Assembly: GCF_000379465.1 (NCBI RefSeq)
Contig: NZ_KB905380.1
Span: 496,001-560,000, forward strand
Length of the DNA: 64,000 nt
From: Sciscionella marina DSM 45152
Lineage (GTDB): Bacteria > Actinomycetota > Actinomycetes > Mycobacteriales > Pseudonocardiaceae
Direction of reading: 5' to 3'
Shown: positions 54,439-63,563 of the stretch, in pieces
Position numbering within the stretch: position 1 is the stretch's first letter
Layout of the letters: each line of letters begins with the position of its first letter
Program-made: the position numbers and the translations under genes
Notes under the pieces: model-generated
The model's input: the letters and a program-made list of their open reading frames with translations, nothing else
Database searches by the model: none
What the model was told of the DNA's origin: nothing

Positions 54439-55511
54439 GCATTCACTGCTTGTAGCTCCTCGCGCACCGCCGCGGCGAACGTATCGATGTCCGCCTCGGT
54501 GGTGTCGAAGGTGGTCACCCAGCGCACCTCCCCGGTCTCCTCGTCCCAGGTGTAGAAGCGGAACCGTTTCTGCAGCCGCGCGGTCACATCCTTGGGCAGG
54601 ATCGCGAACACCTCGTTGGCCTGGGGTTCACGGGTCAGCCGCAGCCCGGGCACATCACGCACCGTCCCGGCGAGCCGCGCGGCCATGGCGTTCGCATGGG
54701 TGGCGCTGCGCAGCCAGAGATCACCGGAGAGCAGGGCGTCGAACTGCGCCGAGACGAATCGCATCTTGCTCGCCAGCTGCATCGACATCTTCCGCAGGTA
54801 CGGCAAGCCGCGCGCGGCCTCGTGGTTGAGCACCACGACCGCCTCACCGAACATCATCCCGTTCTTGGTGCCGCCGAAGGAAAGCACATCCACCCCGGCC
54901 TCGGTGGTGAACTCGGCGAAGGGCACCCCGAGGTGCGCGGCCGCGTTCGACAACCGCGCCCCATCCATGTGCACGACCATCCCGCGAGCGTGCGCGTGCT
55001 CGCACAGCGCGGCCACTTCGGCCGGGGTGTAGCAGGTGCCGAGTTCGGTGGACTGGGTGATGGACACGACCCTCGGCTGCGCCCGGTGTTCGTCGTCGAA
55101 GCCGTACGCCTCGGTGTCCACCAGCTCCGGGGTCAACTTCCCGTCCGGAGTGGACACCGTGAGCAGCTTCAGCCCGCCCATCCGCTCCGGGGCACCGCAC
55201 TCGTCCACGTGGATGTGCGCGGTCTCGGTGCAGATCACCGACTGCCAGCGCTCGGTGAGCGACTGCAGGCCGACCACATTGGCCCCGGTCCCGTTGAATA
55301 CCGGGAACGCCTCGGCGCCCGGGCCGAAGTGCGACTGGAACACCTGCTGCACGGCCTCGGTGTAGTCGTCCTCCCCGTAGGCGATCTGGTGCCCGCCGTT
55401 CGCGGTCGCCAGGGCGGCCATGATCTCCGGGTGCACGCCCGAGTAGTTGTCGCTGGCGAACCCGCGGTATTCCGGATCATGCTTGCGGGACAGTGCCGAT
55501 GCTTCGTTCAC
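54435..55511 (-). CDS. Threonine aldolase-like PLP enzyme
   Basis: A 358-residue fold-type I PLP enzyme of the beta-eliminating lyase/low-specificity threonine aldolase family. The Schiff-base Lys is in SFGGTKNGMMFGEA; VHMDGARLSNAAAHLG carries the PLP-binding Asp and Arg. GTG 55511 overlaps the SDR stop as GTGA. As third gene of a coupled operon with a DUF6421-like protein and an SDR, it probably acts on a special substrate rather than in general threonine turnover (inference). Confidence 0.88.
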   Translation of the reverse strand: MNEASALSRKHDPEYRGFASDNYSGVHPEIMAALATANGGHQIAYGEDDYTEAVQQVFQSHFGPGAEAFPVFNGTGANVVGLQSLTERWQSVICTETAHIHVDECGAPERMGGLKLLTVSTPDGKLTPELVDTEAYGFDDEHRAQPRVVSITQSTELGTCYTPAEVAALCEHAHARGMVVHMDGARLSNAAAHLGVPFAEFTTEAGVDVLSFGGTKNGMMFGEAVVVLNHEAARGLPYLRKMSMQLASKMRFVSAQFDALLSGDLWLRSATHANAMAARLAGTVRDVPGLRLTREPQANEVFAILPKDVTARLQKRFRFYTWDEETGEVRWVTTFDTTEADIDTFAAAVREELQAVNA

Positions 55512-56218
55512 GGCGTCAGCCAAAGTCGTTCTCCGTTCAGTTCCGTCGCCGGTTTGTCCCACAGGCTAACGATGACCTTCGCGACATCCGCGACATCGGT
55601 CATGCTGGCGAATTTCGCTTCCGGTTTCGCGGCCCGCATCTCGTCGGTGACCAGACCGTTCACCACGAGGATCGTGGCCGCGGCGGTCTCGCTGGCCCGC
55701 CACCCGTGCGCAACCGCGAGCATCCAGGCCTCGGAGGCCGCCTTCGCCGCGGCATAGTGCGCACCCTTCGAACTCGGCGAGCTCGCCGCCTTCGCCGAGA
55801 CGATCACCACGCGGCCCGCCTCGCTGTCCGTGAGCGCCGCATGGAAGGCACGCGTGGTGCGCTGCAGGGTGCGCACCAGGCGCTGCTCGAGGAAGTCCCA
55901 GTCCGCCAGGTCCTCCTCGACGAAGCTCTTCCCGCCGCGCCACCCGCCGACGAGGTGCACCAGGCCGTCGATGTGCCCATGCCGGGAGCGCAGCTCGCCC
56001 GCCCAGGCCTCGGTCGCGGCCTCGTCGAGCAGATCCACCGCGTGGGTCTCGATCGTGCCGCCCTCGGCGCGAATATCGTCGGCGAGCGGATGCAGCGAGG
56101 ACTCCAGGACATCGCAGGCGATGACCGTGGCCCCCGCCGCGGCGAGCGCACGGCAGGCCGGCGGACCGGCCGCCCCGCCCGCCCCGGTGACGACGATGAC
56201 CTTGTTCTGCACACTCAT
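55508..56218 (-). CDS. Short-chain dehydrogenase/reductase
   Basis: A 236-residue SDR with VVTGAGGAAGPPACRALA as the dinucleotide site, HLVGGWRGGK in place of the usual NNAG, the Ser in VIVSAKAA and the catalytic YxxxK as YAAAK. The altered NNAG region marks a distinct SDR subgroup. ATG 56218 overlaps the stop of the DUF6421-like gene and its stop overlaps the aldolase start, so the three are translationally coupled. Confidence 0.88.
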   Translation of the reverse strand: MSVQNKVIVVTGAGGAAGPPACRALAAAGATVIACDVLESSLHPLADDIRAEGGTIETHAVDLLDEAATEAWAGELRSRHGHIDGLVHLVGGWRGGKSFVEEDLADWDFLEQRLVRTLQRTTRAFHAALTDSEAGRVVIVSAKAASSPSSKGAHYAAAKAASEAWMLAVAHGWRASETAAATILVVNGLVTDEMRAAKPEAKFASMTDVADVAKVIVSLWDKPATELNGERLWLTP

Positions 56219-58353
56219 GCCGTAATCCCCGCTGTCGATGCCACCACGGTCTTCAACTTCCTGCGCAATGCTTCGTAGAAGGTGTTGAGCGGGAACTCGT
56301 CCGGCAACACCTCGTCCACCATCTTGCGCGGTGGCCCGTCGGTCGGCAACGCCTCGATGCCCTTCGCCCACACCGAGGCCGGGTGCGCGGCGACATAACC
56401 GGACATCAGCTCGTGCGCGGCCATCCAGTGCGCCATCCGGGAACGGTCGATCCCGTCCGAGTAGAGCTGTTCGACCTCCTCGCACAGGCCGAGCACCCCG
56501 GAGGGCAGCGCGGTCCAGTCCACCCGCAGCGTGTTGTCGGTCCAGGCGAGCACCCCGGCCTTGCGCAGGTAGGCGAACAGCAGCTGACCGCCGAGTCCGT
56601 CATAGTTCTTCACTCGGTCCCCGGTGATCGGGAACCGGAAGAGCCGGTCGAACAGGATCGCGTACTGCACGAGCTTGCCGTACGGATTCCCGGACCGCTC
56701 CAGTTCGATCGCCTCACGGAAGGCGTTCAGGTCGCAGCGCAGTTCCTCGATCGCGTACATCCAGTACGGCATCCGCTGCTTGATCATGAACGGATCGAAA
56801 GGCAGATCGCCGTGAGAATGCGTGCGGTCGTGGATGAGATCCCAGAGCACGTAGGTGTTCTGGGCCAGCCGCTGATCCGAGAGCAGGCGGGCGGCGTCCG
56901 GCGGCAGGGCCAGCCGCAGGGTCTGCGCCGCGGCCGAGCCGACCGTACGGAACCGCGCGGCCTCCCGGTCGCAGAAGATCCCGCCCCAGGTGAATTTCGG
57001 TACCTCGCGCACGGCGACGGTCTCCGGGAAGAGCACGGCGGAATTCGTGTCGTACCCCTCGGTGAAATCCACGAAGGTGATGGGCACGAACATCGGATTG
57101 TCGTAGCGGGCCGATTCGAGTCCGGCGAGCCAATCCGGCCAGAACGTCCGCAGCACGACCGCTTCGACGTTCCGGTCCGGGTTCCCGTTCTGGGTGTACA
57201 TCGGGAAAACGACCAGATGCTCGCGCCCGTCGATCCGCTGGGTCTCCGGGCGGAACAGCACGAGCGAATCGAGAAAGTCCGGCACCCCGAACCCATTGTC
57301 GGCCCACTTGCCGAAGTCCGCGACGACCGCCTCGAGGTAGTCCTTGTCATACGGGAACCGCGGCGCGAGCGCCAGAATCTGCTCGCTGATCACGCGCACC
57401 AGTTCGGCGGCGCCGTCCACGGCGCTCTCGATCGAACCGTCGCCGGACTGCAGCCCGCGCAGCCGGGACACCGCGTCCTTGAGCGTGTTCCAGGCCGGCT
57501 CGGACACGATCGACTCGGCCGTGCCCTGTTCCGCTTCGCGGCGCGCTCCCCCGGCCGCCCAGGTGACCACATTGGACCAGAGCCGCTCATGGTCGAAATC
57601 GCCGATCGAGTCGTCACCGAACAGGTCCGAGTCCGCGAAGGCGATCACCCGGCCCTGATCCACCCGGTCCACGGCGGCCAGCGGAGCACCGGCCGGATCC
57701 GCGCTCGCGTGCGTGCGCAGCACCGGGCGGCCGGTGGACTCCGGCTGGACGCGCAGCGCCCCCGCGCGGTAGAAGCATGTCTGCCCGACCCCGGCGAGCA
57801 GATCCTCGGCGTCGTGTTCGGGTACCGGCTCGGCGAGCACCCAGGCGGCCACATCCCGGAAGTTGTGCCCGACGTCGAGGGTGTTGCGGTTCTCGATGAG
57901 GATGCCGAACCGCAGCAGGAGTTCGTTGAGATTGTTGCCGTACTTGCCCTGTTCGGATTCACCGAGCACGACCAGCCCGCCGCCGCGCCGGACGAACCGC
58001 TCGATCGCGTCCAGTTCGGCCTCGGTGAGCACCGGGGAACCGGAGCCCGTCGTCCGTTCCCAGTCGGACTCGGAGGGATGGGCGAGCACCAGCACGTCGA
58101 CCCGCTCCAGGGCTTCCCGGTCCAGGCTCGTGTCTACATTGGCCACCACGGTGTGCCCGTGCGCGCGCAGCACGGCCGCCGCCTTCACATAGCCCGAGTC
58201 ATCGGGGTGCGAGGGGTTCATCTTCGCCGCGAGTTCCGGGCGGATCGTCCACGCTTCGCTGTGCGATTCGTCGAACAGCACTGTCGGGAACAACCCCTCG
58301 TCCTGCGCGCCCCGCTGCCCCCGGCCGGTGACCGGTGCGGTGTCCACGAACAT
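56215..58353 (-). CDS. Large DUF6421-like protein of unknown function
   Basis: A 712-residue cytosolic protein. Residues about 15-260 look like a class I glutamine-amidotransferase-like/DUF4350 Rossmann domain (VLVLAHPSESDWE, RFVRRGGGLVVLGESEQGKYGNNLNELL) without a clear catalytic Cys. The C-terminal half has a striking IHDRTHSHGDLPFDPFM, followed by MYAIEELRCDLNAFREA, around residues 505-545. This His/Asp/Glu-rich pair could form a metal site (inference). I believe this is the actinobacterial DUF6421 family. ATG 58353 with GAGGAG 8 nt upstream is preferred over GTG 58362. It is the first gene of a three-gene coupled operon. Confidence 0.75.
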   Translation of the reverse strand: MFVDTAPVTGRGQRGAQDEGLFPTVLFDESHSEAWTIRPELAAKMNPSHPDDSGYVKAAAVLRAHGHTVVANVDTSLDREALERVDVLVLAHPSESDWERTTGSGSPVLTEAELDAIERFVRRGGGLVVLGESEQGKYGNNLNELLLRFGILIENRNTLDVGHNFRDVAAWVLAEPVPEHDAEDLLAGVGQTCFYRAGALRVQPESTGRPVLRTHASADPAGAPLAAVDRVDQGRVIAFADSDLFGDDSIGDFDHERLWSNVVTWAAGGARREAEQGTAESIVSEPAWNTLKDAVSRLRGLQSGDGSIESAVDGAAELVRVISEQILALAPRFPYDKDYLEAVVADFGKWADNGFGVPDFLDSLVLFRPETQRIDGREHLVVFPMYTQNGNPDRNVEAVVLRTFWPDWLAGLESARYDNPMFVPITFVDFTEGYDTNSAVLFPETVAVREVPKFTWGGIFCDREAARFRTVGSAAAQTLRLALPPDAARLLSDQRLAQNTYVLWDLIHDRTHSHGDLPFDPFMIKQRMPYWMYAIEELRCDLNAFREAIELERSGNPYGKLVQYAILFDRLFRFPITGDRVKNYDGLGGQLLFAYLRKAGVLAWTDNTLRVDWTALPSGVLGLCEEVEQLYSDGIDRSRMAHWMAAHELMSGYVAAHPASVWAKGIEALPTDGPPRKMVDEVLPDEFPLNTFYEALRRKLKTVVASTAGITA

Positions 58354-58857
58354 GCGCCACACTCCTCAGGTATCCGTAATACTTCTTGTACATGTTTACC
58401 ATCGGCGTAAATATCGCGTCAACATGACCGTCCTGACACACAATTTTCCTGTGTGGAGGCTGTGACACTGGAGATCCGGAGCCCACGAGCGGCGAACCCG
58501 GTGAAACGTGCAACACTCATCGGACGAGACGGCCGGGTGAATAATGAGCGCGAGGGCCCGTGGTATCGCTCACGGAGAATTCCCGCAATTAACCGGACAT
58601 CCCCCTGGTCACACCGGTGCGCCCGGTTAGTTAGCGGTGAATCCGCGCGCTCCGGTATTGACGTACCACTATTGGCCTGCCGTTAAGATGAAGGCGGGGT
58701 GATTCGAAACTTTACCGCCGATACCGCAGCGGCCCGACACCCGAGAATGGTGGGCAGGGTGTGCCTGCCATAATGCGCTATAGTCGGAGCCAACTCCACG
58801 ACAATACCGTGTAAGCGGCTACCGCGACGCACATCGATCAGCAGGAGAAGAGGAGCA
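58354..58857. other. Relatively AT-rich divergent intergenic region (DUF6421 operon / lsr2)
   Basis: About 500 bases without a supported gene, and clearly lower in GC than the surroundings. For the DUF6421 side, TTGACG followed 18 nt later by TAAACA and a TTTAC-N7-GTAAA repeat (58395-58411) lie upstream of the start. For lsr2, TATAGT (58779-58784) is a strong -10 candidate with a poor -35. The long leader suggests control of lsr2, possibly by Lsr2 itself since it prefers AT-rich DNA. Confidence 0.5.
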
Positions 58858-59283
58858 GTGGCACAGAAAGTTCTTGTCCAGCTCGTCGACGATCTCGACG
58901 GCACGAGCGCCACGGACATCGAGACCGTCACGTTCGCCCTCGACGGCGTGAACTACGAAATCGACCTCGGCCCGAAGAACGCGCGCAAACTCCGCGAGAA
59001 TCTTGCCGACTTCGTTTCCGAGGCGCGTCGTGTCGGCGGGCGAATGAAGCGTGGCACGGCGGCCAAGACCGCGGCCGCGAAGGCTCCTGCCGCACCCGCG
59101 AACCGGGAGCAGACCAAGGCCATCCGCGAATGGGCCCGCAGCCAAGGACACAACCTCTCGACCCGTGGCCGTATTCCGGCACACATCGTCGAGGAATTCG
59201 AGGCCGCGCACCAGCCCAAGCAGACCAAGAAGGGCGGCCGCGGCGGCCGGAAGAAGGCGGCCACCCCGTCGTTCTCCGGCTGA
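58858..59283 (+). CDS. lsr2: Lsr2 nucleoid-associated protein
   Basis: A 141-residue H-NS-like xenogeneic silencer. The N-terminal dimerisation part is [20 protein letters not shown], and the C-terminal DNA-binding part has [20 protein letters not shown], whose RGR inserts in the AT-rich minor groove. A Lys-rich tail ([18 protein letters not shown]) extends beyond the usual end. GTG 58858 has GAGGAG nearby. Confidence 0.97.
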   Translation: MAQKVLVQLVDDLDGTSATDIETVTFALDGVNYEIDLGPKNARKLRENLADFVSEARRVGGRMKRGTAAKTAAAKAPAAPANREQTKAIREWARSQGHNLSTRGRIPAHIVEEFEAAHQPKQTKKGGRGGRKKAATPSFSG

Positions 59284-59302
59284 GTCGAATTTCGCGGTCT
59301 TC

Positions 59303-59346
59303 ATAAATGTGGGCCCCGCCAACGTCGTTGGCGGGGCCCACGTTTA
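59303..59346. terminator. Strong bidirectional terminator after lsr2
   Basis: The arms GTGGGCCCCGCCAAC and GTTGGCGGGGCCCAC, flanked by TAAA and TTTA, form a long perfect hairpin. It serves both lsr2 and the convergent MFS gene. Confidence 0.92.
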
Positions 59347-59353
59347 TGTGCGG

Positions 59354-60865
59354 TCAGTGTGAACCAGAGGTCGCCACCCCCGGTTCCTCCCCGACCGCGC
59401 TCAGCGGGGTCGCCACTTCCTCGAGCGGTTTGCGTTCGGCGGCCACGCCGAAGACGATCGCCACGATTCCCCCGATCGCCATGATCACGCCGCCACCGAC
59501 ATAACCCCAGAACAGTTTCGTCGGGTCCGGGTGCTCCTTATCGATGAGCAGACCGTAGATCAGCGGTGCGACGGCACCGAAAATCTGCGCGATCGAGAAG
59601 AAGATGGCAATTGCCTGACCGCGCACCTCGAGCGGGAAAACCTCGCTCACCGTCAGATACGCCGAGCTGGCCCCCGCGGTCGCGATGAAGAACACGACGC
59701 ACCAGCAGATCACCAGGGTCGTCGCGGTGAGCAGATCGAATTCGAACAACAGTCCGGTCAGCGCGAGCAGCGCGCCCGAGCTGAGATAACTGGCCGAGAT
59801 CAGTTGCTTACGGCCGACGATATCGAACAGCGGACCGAGCACGAGGGCGCCGATGAAGTTGGCCGCGGCGAACGGGATCGAGTACAACGGCACCACTTTC
59901 TCATCGATCGAGAAGAAGGTGGTCAACACGATTCCCTGGGTGAAGAAGATCGCGTTGTACAGGAAAGACTGGGTGATCATCAGGCTGGCACCGAGGATCG
60001 ACCGTTTCGGATACTTGACGAACAGCACCCGCAGCATCGTGAGATAGCCGTGCCCGGTACTCGGTTTGATGAGCAGTGATGTGCTCTCGTCGACCGCGGG
60101 CAGTCGGCGTCCTTTCGCCTCGACCTCGCGCTCGATGTATGCGATCGAGGCCTCCGCCTCGGCCTGTTTGCCGTGCATCACCTGCCAGCGCGGGCTCTCC
60201 GGCAGATTCCGGCGGACGATGAGGATCACGAGACCGAGAATCGGGCCGAGGATGAACGCCGAACGCCAGCCCCAAGATCCGGTGAAGCTGTGCAATACGG
60301 TGAAGGTGAGCAGTCCGCCGATCATGGCGCCGAACCAGTAGGAGCCGTTCACCGCGATATCCACGCGACCGCGATAACGCGCCGGGATCAATTCGTCGAT
60401 GGCCGCATTGATCGCGGTGTATTCGCCACCGATTCCGAGCCCGGCGATAAACCGCGTCACGTACATGAAGCCGATCGCCCAGGCACCCTGGCCCATGGTC
60501 AGCGCGGAAAGGCCGGTGCCGATCAGATAGACGGCGAGGGTGACCATGAAAAGCCTGCGCCGGCCGATCCGGTCGGCCAGTCTGCCAAACCCGAGCGCAC
60601 CGACAACCTGGCCGATCAGGTACACCGTGGCGATCGCCGATACCGAGGCGGAACTGACCCCGAGGCCGTCCTTGCCCGCGAGGCTGGGAATAACGTTCTC
60701 GACAATGCTGATTTCCAGCCCGTCGAGCACCCAGGCCACGCCGAGCGCGAGCACCATCCTGGTGTGGAACGGTGACCAGGGTAATCGGTCGATCCGCGCC
60801 GGAATGAGACTTCTGATCGCATTCCCCTGCTCGCCCGGGGAATCGGACTTCTCTGTCGTGCTCAC
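59354..60865 (-). CDS. MFS importer, metabolite:H+ symporter type
   Basis: A 503-residue 12-helix transporter with GRLADRIGRRRLF (motif A), RFIAGLGIGGEYTAINAAIDE and PESPRW, which place it in the sugar/aromatic-acid symporter branch. It probably imports the organic acid or amide used by the adjacent amidase, dehydrogenase and isomerase. GTG 60865 has GGGAGG 4 nt upstream. A terminator separates it from the amidase gene. Confidence 0.9.
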   Translation of the reverse strand: MSTTEKSDSPGEQGNAIRSLIPARIDRLPWSPFHTRMVLALGVAWVLDGLEISIVENVIPSLAGKDGLGVSSASVSAIATVYLIGQVVGALGFGRLADRIGRRRLFMVTLAVYLIGTGLSALTMGQGAWAIGFMYVTRFIAGLGIGGEYTAINAAIDELIPARYRGRVDIAVNGSYWFGAMIGGLLTFTVLHSFTGSWGWRSAFILGPILGLVILIVRRNLPESPRWQVMHGKQAEAEASIAYIEREVEAKGRRLPAVDESTSLLIKPSTGHGYLTMLRVLFVKYPKRSILGASLMITQSFLYNAIFFTQGIVLTTFFSIDEKVVPLYSIPFAAANFIGALVLGPLFDIVGRKQLISASYLSSGALLALTGLLFEFDLLTATTLVICWCVVFFIATAGASSAYLTVSEVFPLEVRGQAIAIFFSIAQIFGAVAPLIYGLLIDKEHPDPTKLFWGYVGGGVIMAIGGIVAIVFGVAAERKPLEEVATPLSAVGEEPGVATSGSH

Positions 60866-60960
60866 AGCGCCTCCCGGCAGTCCCAGTTGAGTTGGTGCCG
60901 GACATAGTGACACACGCCGCATTCGGAATGCATTCAGGCTCGGCGAATGAGTGAGACGAA

Positions 60961-60997
60961 AACGCCGCATCCTGGAGCGGTTCCGGGATGCGGCGTT
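60961..60997 (-). terminator. Terminator after the amidase gene
   Basis: The 12-bp arms AACGCCGCATCC and GGATGCGGCGTT with a 13-nt loop are followed by TTTT when read on the minus strand. It ends the dehydrogenase-amidase transcript before the MFS gene. Confidence 0.85.
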
Positions 60998-61030
60998 CGC
61001 GGGGCGATCGTGCCCGAAAAATGCGACCGG

Positions 61031-62443
61031 CTAATGCTCGGCGGACCGAGCCGACTGCCTTTCGTGCCACGGCAGTACGGATTCGACAAGCTTGCACACG
61101 GCGAGTACCAAATCATCGGAATGCCGCGGGCCGACGATCTGCAATCCGACCGGAAGACCGGCCGAGGTGAATCCGACGGGCACGGTCGCTGCGGGCTGCT
61201 GGGTCATGTTGAACGGGTAACCGAATTGCGACCAATTCGGCCACCGTGCATAGCCACCGCCCGGTGGCACCTCGGTCCCCGCCTCGAACGGCGGGATCGC
61301 CACGGTCGGGGTGAACAGGATGTCGTAGCGCTCGTGGAAGGTGCCCATCGTGCTGCCGAGCCACACACGCCGCTCATCGGCCTCGAGGAAACGCAAGGCG
61401 CTCAACGACTTGCCCCGTTCCCAGGCCGCGCGCAGCCCCTCGTCGAGCCGGCCGGTGCGCTCGGCGGGCAGTGCCTCGAGCCATTTCGCCAGGCCCGCGT
61501 CCAGCAGCACCTCGTAGTCCTCGATCGGATCCGTGATGTCCGGGTTGTCGTACTCGATCAGCAGCCCGGCATTGCCGACCGCGTTCACCGCGGCGGCGAC
61601 GAGCTCGGCGATCTCCGGATCGACGTCGACATAACCGAGGTCCGGCGAGAACGCGGCCACGATCCCGCGCACATCCCGGCGCACCGCCTCGCGATAGGAC
61701 CCCGGCGGGGAGGGCATCGCGCTGGGATCGCGCGCGTCCGGAAGAGAGAGCACATCCAGGATGAGCGCGAGGTCGTCCACCGACCGGGCCATCGGTCCGG
61801 CGTGCGCGAGCTGGCCGAACGGGCTCTCCGGGAACAGCGGGATCTGCCCGAAGGTCGGTTTGAGCGCGGGGATCCCGCAGAACGCCGCCGGGATCCGCGC
61901 CGATCCCCCGCTGTCGGTACCGAGCGAGATCGGCCCCATCCCCGAGGCGACCGCGGCCGCGCTGCCACCCGAGGAACCGCCCGCGGTCAGCGCCGGGTTC
62001 CACGGGTTCGTGGTCACCCCGCCGCGCGGCGAGTCGGTGACGCCCTTCCAGGCCAGTTCCGAGGTCGAGGTCTTGCCGAGTAGCACCGCGCCGTTCTCCC
62101 GCAACCGGGCGGTCGGCGGTGAATCCTCGTCCCAGGGACCGTCCTCGGCGACGGTGTAGGAGCCGCGCAGGGTCGGCCAGCCTTCGGTGAGGAACACATC
62201 CTTGACCGAGGCCGGAACCCCGTCGAGCAGACCGGTCACGTGCCCGGATCGCCAGCGTGCCTCGGATTCGGCGGCCTGTGCCATCGCCTGTGCGCCGTCG
62301 ACGAGGCAGTAGGCGTTGAGCGTGCCGTTCGCCTCCTCGATCCGCTCGAGCGCGGCCGCGGTGACCTCGACCGGGGAGAGTTCCCCGGCCGCGAACGCGG
62401 CGAGCATTTCGGTCGCGGTCCGTGGAATCTGGCGCTGCGGCAA
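61031..62443 (-). CDS. Amidase signature-family enzyme
   Basis: A 470-residue amidase. The catalytic triad is Lys in PASVKDVF, cis-Ser in GGSSGGSAAAVASG and the nucleophile Ser in SLGTDSGGSARIPA. It would release ammonia from a carboxamide. I chose TTG 62443 because AAGGAGGGG lies 6 nt upstream; no better start is available. It follows the 2-hydroxyacid dehydrogenase gene by 29 nt. Confidence 0.93.
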   Translation of the reverse strand: MPQRQIPRTATEMLAAFAAGELSPVEVTAAALERIEEANGTLNAYCLVDGAQAMAQAAESEARWRSGHVTGLLDGVPASVKDVFLTEGWPTLRGSYTVAEDGPWDEDSPPTARLRENGAVLLGKTSTSELAWKGVTDSPRGGVTTNPWNPALTAGGSSGGSAAAVASGMGPISLGTDSGGSARIPAAFCGIPALKPTFGQIPLFPESPFGQLAHAGPMARSVDDLALILDVLSLPDARDPSAMPSPPGSYREAVRRDVRGIVAAFSPDLGYVDVDPEIAELVAAAVNAVGNAGLLIEYDNPDITDPIEDYEVLLDAGLAKWLEALPAERTGRLDEGLRAAWERGKSLSALRFLEADERRVWLGSTMGTFHERYDILFTPTVAIPPFEAGTEVPPGGGYARWPNWSQFGYPFNMTQQPAATVPVGFTSAGLPVGLQIVGPRHSDDLVLAVCKLVESVLPWHERQSARSAEH

Positions 62444-62472
62444 AGCCTGCCCCTCCTTGTCCGTGACGTTAT

Positions 62473-63465
62473 TCAGGGTCCGGGAACGTACCCGAGACTC
62501 TTGTTGACGATATTGCGCAGTTCCGCTCCGGCGGTCCAGCGTTCGAAGTTGTCGACGAACAGTTCCGCGAGCGCATCCTCCCATCCGATGAAGTCACCGG
62601 ACATATGGGGTGAGATGAGCACATTCGGCATCGTCCACAGCGGAGAGTCACCCGGCAGCGGTTCGGTGGCGAACACATCCAGTGCCGCACCGGCGATTTC
62701 CCCCGCACCGAGCGCTCCGGCCAGCTCGGGCTCGACGACCAGTTCCCCGCGCCCGACATTGATGAATCGCGCGGTCGGTTTCATCGCGGCGAACGCGCGC
62801 GCGCCGAACATGCCCCGCGTGCGCTCGGTCAGCGGCGCGAGGGCGACCACGTAGTCCGCGTCCGCGAGCCGCTCCGACAATTCCTCGTCGCTGTACACCA
62901 CGCCGAAATCCGGATCACTGTCCCGCGCGGTCCTGCCGATCCCGGAAACGCGCATGCCCGCGGCGCGCAGCAACTGCGCGGTGGCCCTGCCGATCGGCCC
63001 GGTTCCCGCGATGAGCACGGTCCGCCCGGTGATGCGTTCGGTTTCCCGGTGCCGCCATTCCCCGGAACTCTGCAACCGGAAATTGCCCGGGAAATCCTTC
63101 GCGAATGCGAGAATCGTGCCGAGTACGAATTCGGCGATCGAGGACTCGAAAATGCCCCGCGAATTCGTCACCGTGACATCGGATTCGACGAGTTCCGGGA
63201 ACATCAATTTGTCGACGCCGGCGGCCGCGATATGAATCCAGCGCAGATCCGGACCGCCCTCGAGCGCTGCCCAGGCCTGCCGGGTCGCATCAGAGAGAAA
63301 GTCCCACAGGAAAAGGGCATCCGCCCCCTCGAGCGCCTCGGCCAGCCCGGCCGCGTCGGTGTACCGTACCTCGGCGCGCGGCTCGACCCGGTCCAGATGG
63401 GAGGGACGGCCTTTTTCGCAGAGCACGACCAGTTTCGGTGGATGATGATCTGGGGAAACCCGCAC
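62473..63465 (-). CDS. D-isomer-specific 2-hydroxyacid dehydrogenase
   Basis: A 330-residue NAD(P)-dependent enzyme. The Rossmann motif is VLIAGTGPIGRATAQLL, the catalytic Arg is in INVGRGELV, the Glu in FATEPLP and the His in LISPHMSGD. It reduces a 2-oxoacid or oxidises a D-2-hydroxyacid. GTG 63465 has no ribosome-binding site but lies 6 nt after a good -10, so it is probably leaderless. Confidence 0.92.
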   Translation of the reverse strand: MRVSPDHHPPKLVVLCEKGRPSHLDRVEPRAEVRYTDAAGLAEALEGADALFLWDFLSDATRQAWAALEGGPDLRWIHIAAAGVDKLMFPELVESDVTVTNSRGIFESSIAEFVLGTILAFAKDFPGNFRLQSSGEWRHRETERITGRTVLIAGTGPIGRATAQLLRAAGMRVSGIGRTARDSDPDFGVVYSDEELSERLADADYVVALAPLTERTRGMFGARAFAAMKPTARFINVGRGELVVEPELAGALGAGEIAGAALDVFATEPLPGDSPLWTMPNVLISPHMSGDFIGWEDALAELFVDNFERWTAGAELRNIVNKSLGYVPGP

Positions 63466-63505
63466 ATTGACACGCTATGAGTTGATCGTATGATTGTCAA
63501 CAATC
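63466..63505 (-). promoter_or_regulatory. Leaderless promoter with overlapping palindrome
   Basis: On the minus strand the consensus TTGACA (63500-63495) and TAGCGT (63477-63472) are 17 nt apart, and GTG follows 6 nt later. The 14-bp palindrome GATTGTCAACAATC (63492-63505) covers the -35. Its GT...AC spacing resembles GntR-FCD operators. It probably controls both divergent genes of the catabolic cluster. Confidence 0.72.
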
Positions 63506-63563
63506 CGCGGGTTCACCACCCAGGGGAGCAACCGACCATCGATACGAACCTGGAGGTGAGCGA

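Noticed and set aside
54435-55511. PLP enzyme as the missing ergothioneine EgtE
   Set aside because: Its motifs are those of threonine aldolase/beta-eliminating lyases and it is 29 kb from the egt genes in another coupled operon.
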